Shown in pieces: positions 5,791 through 6,699 of a DNA stretch of 6,699 bases. Made by a program: the position numbers and the translations under genes. The notes below the pieces were generated by a model that was not told where the DNA came from, made no database searches, and was given only the letters and a program-made list of their open reading frames with translations. Source of the stretch: Bacteroidota bacterium. Its GTDB lineage: Bacteria > Bacteroidota > Bacteroidia > Flavobacteriales_F > PHOS-HE28. The stretch spans positions 1 to 6,699 of the forward strand of contig JAEYWT010000238.1 of the NCBI GenBank assembly GCA_023428865.1, in the 5' to 3' direction. How positions within the stretch are numbered: the first letter of the stretch is position 1; the number at the start of each line of letters is the position of its first letter.

Positions 5791-6574
5791 TCGCTTGCTC
5801 ATTTGCGCTGCGGCGCTCATTCTGTGCGCCTGCTTCATCACGCCAAAGTCGGAACGTGATAAGCCACGTGCCATACAAGTGCAGCATCCTGTTGGCTGCC
5901 GGTTAGGCATGCGCCTAACGGCACTTGATACCATGGCGCAGAGTGTCTGCCTGCCGTTCGGAAGCCAGTGGAAGCAGGTAAGAAGTGAGATCGATGGTCT
6001 CAAAGACTTCAGTATATGTGTATTCAGCCCCGTGAACAGTTCGCCAATGATGCACGCGAGCTATATTGACAAGGGCGGTGAAGGCAGATCCAACAACTTG
6101 ATATTGGAGCCGCATTTCACTCCCGAATCCGACGCTGTCATAGCCATCAGTATTTCCAATGAAGATCCTCCACATCCTTTCCCCTGGAGTGAAATGAGGG
6201 AATCGCATGTTGACGGGATGAACTATTGGCGATACGGTATCACGGATGCTGATCCCGACACGTTGAAGACCATGGACCGGGTCTTCCGGGAAATAGCGCT
6301 GCAAAACAGGGACCCCTCGCTCACAGGCAAAGCATGGGCCATCACGACCCGGAACGGAGTGGATTGGGCATACGAGCTTTGGGTGCGGCGTATCCAGCAT
6401 ACGGGACAGGTTCGGGCGGGTATTACCGCTTTCATACAAGATGAGGATAAGAGTGCATTCATTTCAGCCCACTGGCTCAGAAAGAACTTGTCTAAGGAGT
6501 TGGATGAGGTCCGGTCCGATACCTTGTTCGTGATCTTCACCGAGGTAGTGGAATCGTTCAAGTGGGCTGAGTAA
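5783..6574 (+). CDS. Putative lipoprotein coupled to the phospholipase
   Basis: The start is GTG 5783, overlapping the end of the phospholipase gene by 8 bases, which implies translational coupling. The product is 263 residues. It opens with MANRLLICAAALILCAC: a short basic N-region, a hydrophobic core and a lipobox-like L-C-A-C ending at C17, so it is probably a lipid-anchored envelope protein with a mature part of about 247 residues; the cysteine at -2 is unusual, and a plain Sec signal is the alternative. No run of acidic residues follows C17, so the Bacteroidota surface-export signal is not evident and a periplasmic orientation is likelier. The mature part is mixed alpha/beta in appearance, with PHPFPWSEMRE near the middle and a C-terminal helix ending ESFKWAE. 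I recognise no family. By analogy with type VI lipase effectors, whose immunity proteins are often periplasmic lipoproteins, it could protect against the adjacent enzyme; that is inference from position and localisation only. Confidence 0.85.
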   Translation: MANRLLICAAALILCACFITPKSERDKPRAIQVQHPVGCRLGMRLTALDTMAQSVCLPFGSQWKQVRSEIDGLKDFSICVFSPVNSSPMMHASYIDKGGEGRSNNLILEPHFTPESDAVIAISISNEDPPHPFPWSEMRESHVDGMNYWRYGITDADPDTLKTMDRVFREIALQNRDPSLTGKAWAITTRNGVDWAYELWVRRIQHTGQVRAGITAFIQDEDKSAFISAHWLRKNLSKELDEVRSDTLFVIFTEVVESFKWAE

Positions 6575-6601
6575 TGAGGTTGTGGAGACACTTCAACCGT
6601 G

Positions 6602-6627
6602 GCAGGGTATCGCATAGCGGATCCTGC
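6602..6627 (+). terminator. Hairpin after the lipoprotein gene, possible terminator
   Basis: GCAGGGT (6602-6608) pairs with ATCCTGC (6621-6627), a 7-bp stem with one G-U pair. Inside it a second CGC/GCG stem with an ATA loop (6611-6619) can stack, separated by a small asymmetric bulge. It starts 28 bases after the lipoprotein stop codon, where an operon terminator would be expected. No T-tract follows, so intrinsic termination is not certain. Confidence 0.4.
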
Positions 6628-6660
6628 GCTAGAAGACCGATCCAATACCACTCACACACA

Positions 6661-6699
6661 ATGATCGCCACCGCGTCACCCACCGGTCCCGCAGGGTCC
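6661..6699 (+). CDS. Possible 5' end of another gene, cut by the window edge
   Basis: ATG 6661 opens a frame (MIATASPTGPAGS) that stays open to the window edge, 13 codons. The A/C-rich stretch CACTCACACACA just before it and its place after a hairpin fit a gene start. Thirteen codons are too few to distinguish this from chance in GC-rich DNA, and a minus-strand frame is also open here. Confidence 0.25.
   Translation, partial: MIATASPTGPAGS

Noticed and set aside
6558..6699. Minus-strand frame open from the right edge to a stop at 6558, possible end of a convergent gene
   Set aside because: It would overlap the end of the lipoprotein gene, passes through the hairpin at 6602-6627, and its roughly 46 residues show no family signature.
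1..6699. CRISPR arrays, tRNA or rRNA genes, transposases, integrases and attachment sites
   Set aside because: No regularly spaced repeats, cloverleaf with CCA-type end, rRNA sequence or transposase/integrase motif was found on reading either strand.

Overview
The window looks like a high-GC bacterial chromosome. My best guess is a member of Bacteroidota, possibly one of the GC-rich Flavobacteriales-type lineages known mostly from metagenomes. Reasons: most starts lack a clear Shine-Dalgarno sequence, a TAnnTTTG box (the Bacteroidota -7 element) sits just upstream of the second complete gene, and the first complete gene has an '...LAFGQ' type Sec signal peptide. This taxonomic call is inference; there is no rRNA or marker gene here.

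Left part (1-3424), ordinary-looking core genes, all on the + strand: the last 64 residues of a concentrative (CNT/NupC-type) nucleoside transporter; a secreted protein of about 552 residues with no function I recognise; and a complete ClC-family chloride channel/transporter of about 470 residues. The ClC keeps the gating glutamate and the internal proton-path glutamate, but has histidine where E. coli ClC-ec1 has the central tyrosine.

Middle (3425-3669): a 245-base non-coding gap with a small hairpin, two 16-base direct repeats 24 bases apart (the first with a perfect 10-base palindrome), and a 29-base imperfect palindrome ending 29 bases before the next start codon. It looks like the control region of what follows.

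Right part (3670-6574): a tight three-gene cassette on the + strand. It encodes a 183-residue cytosolic protein of unknown function, a complete patatin-like phospholipase of 516 residues (GGGGKG oxyanion loop, GTSAG nucleophile, DGG aspartate), and a lipoprotein of about 263 residues that starts on a GTG overlapping the phospholipase stop by 8 bases. The middle of the phospholipase gene is much more AT-rich than its surroundings, which suggests a mosaic or transferred origin. A lipase followed by a translationally coupled lipoprotein is the arrangement expected of a toxic phospholipase and its envelope-side immunity protein, but a cytosolic lipase used in defence or a housekeeping membrane-lipid role are also possible. 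This cassette is the most interesting part of the window.

The last 125 bases hold a hairpin that may end the cassette transcript and perhaps the first codons of another gene running off the edge.
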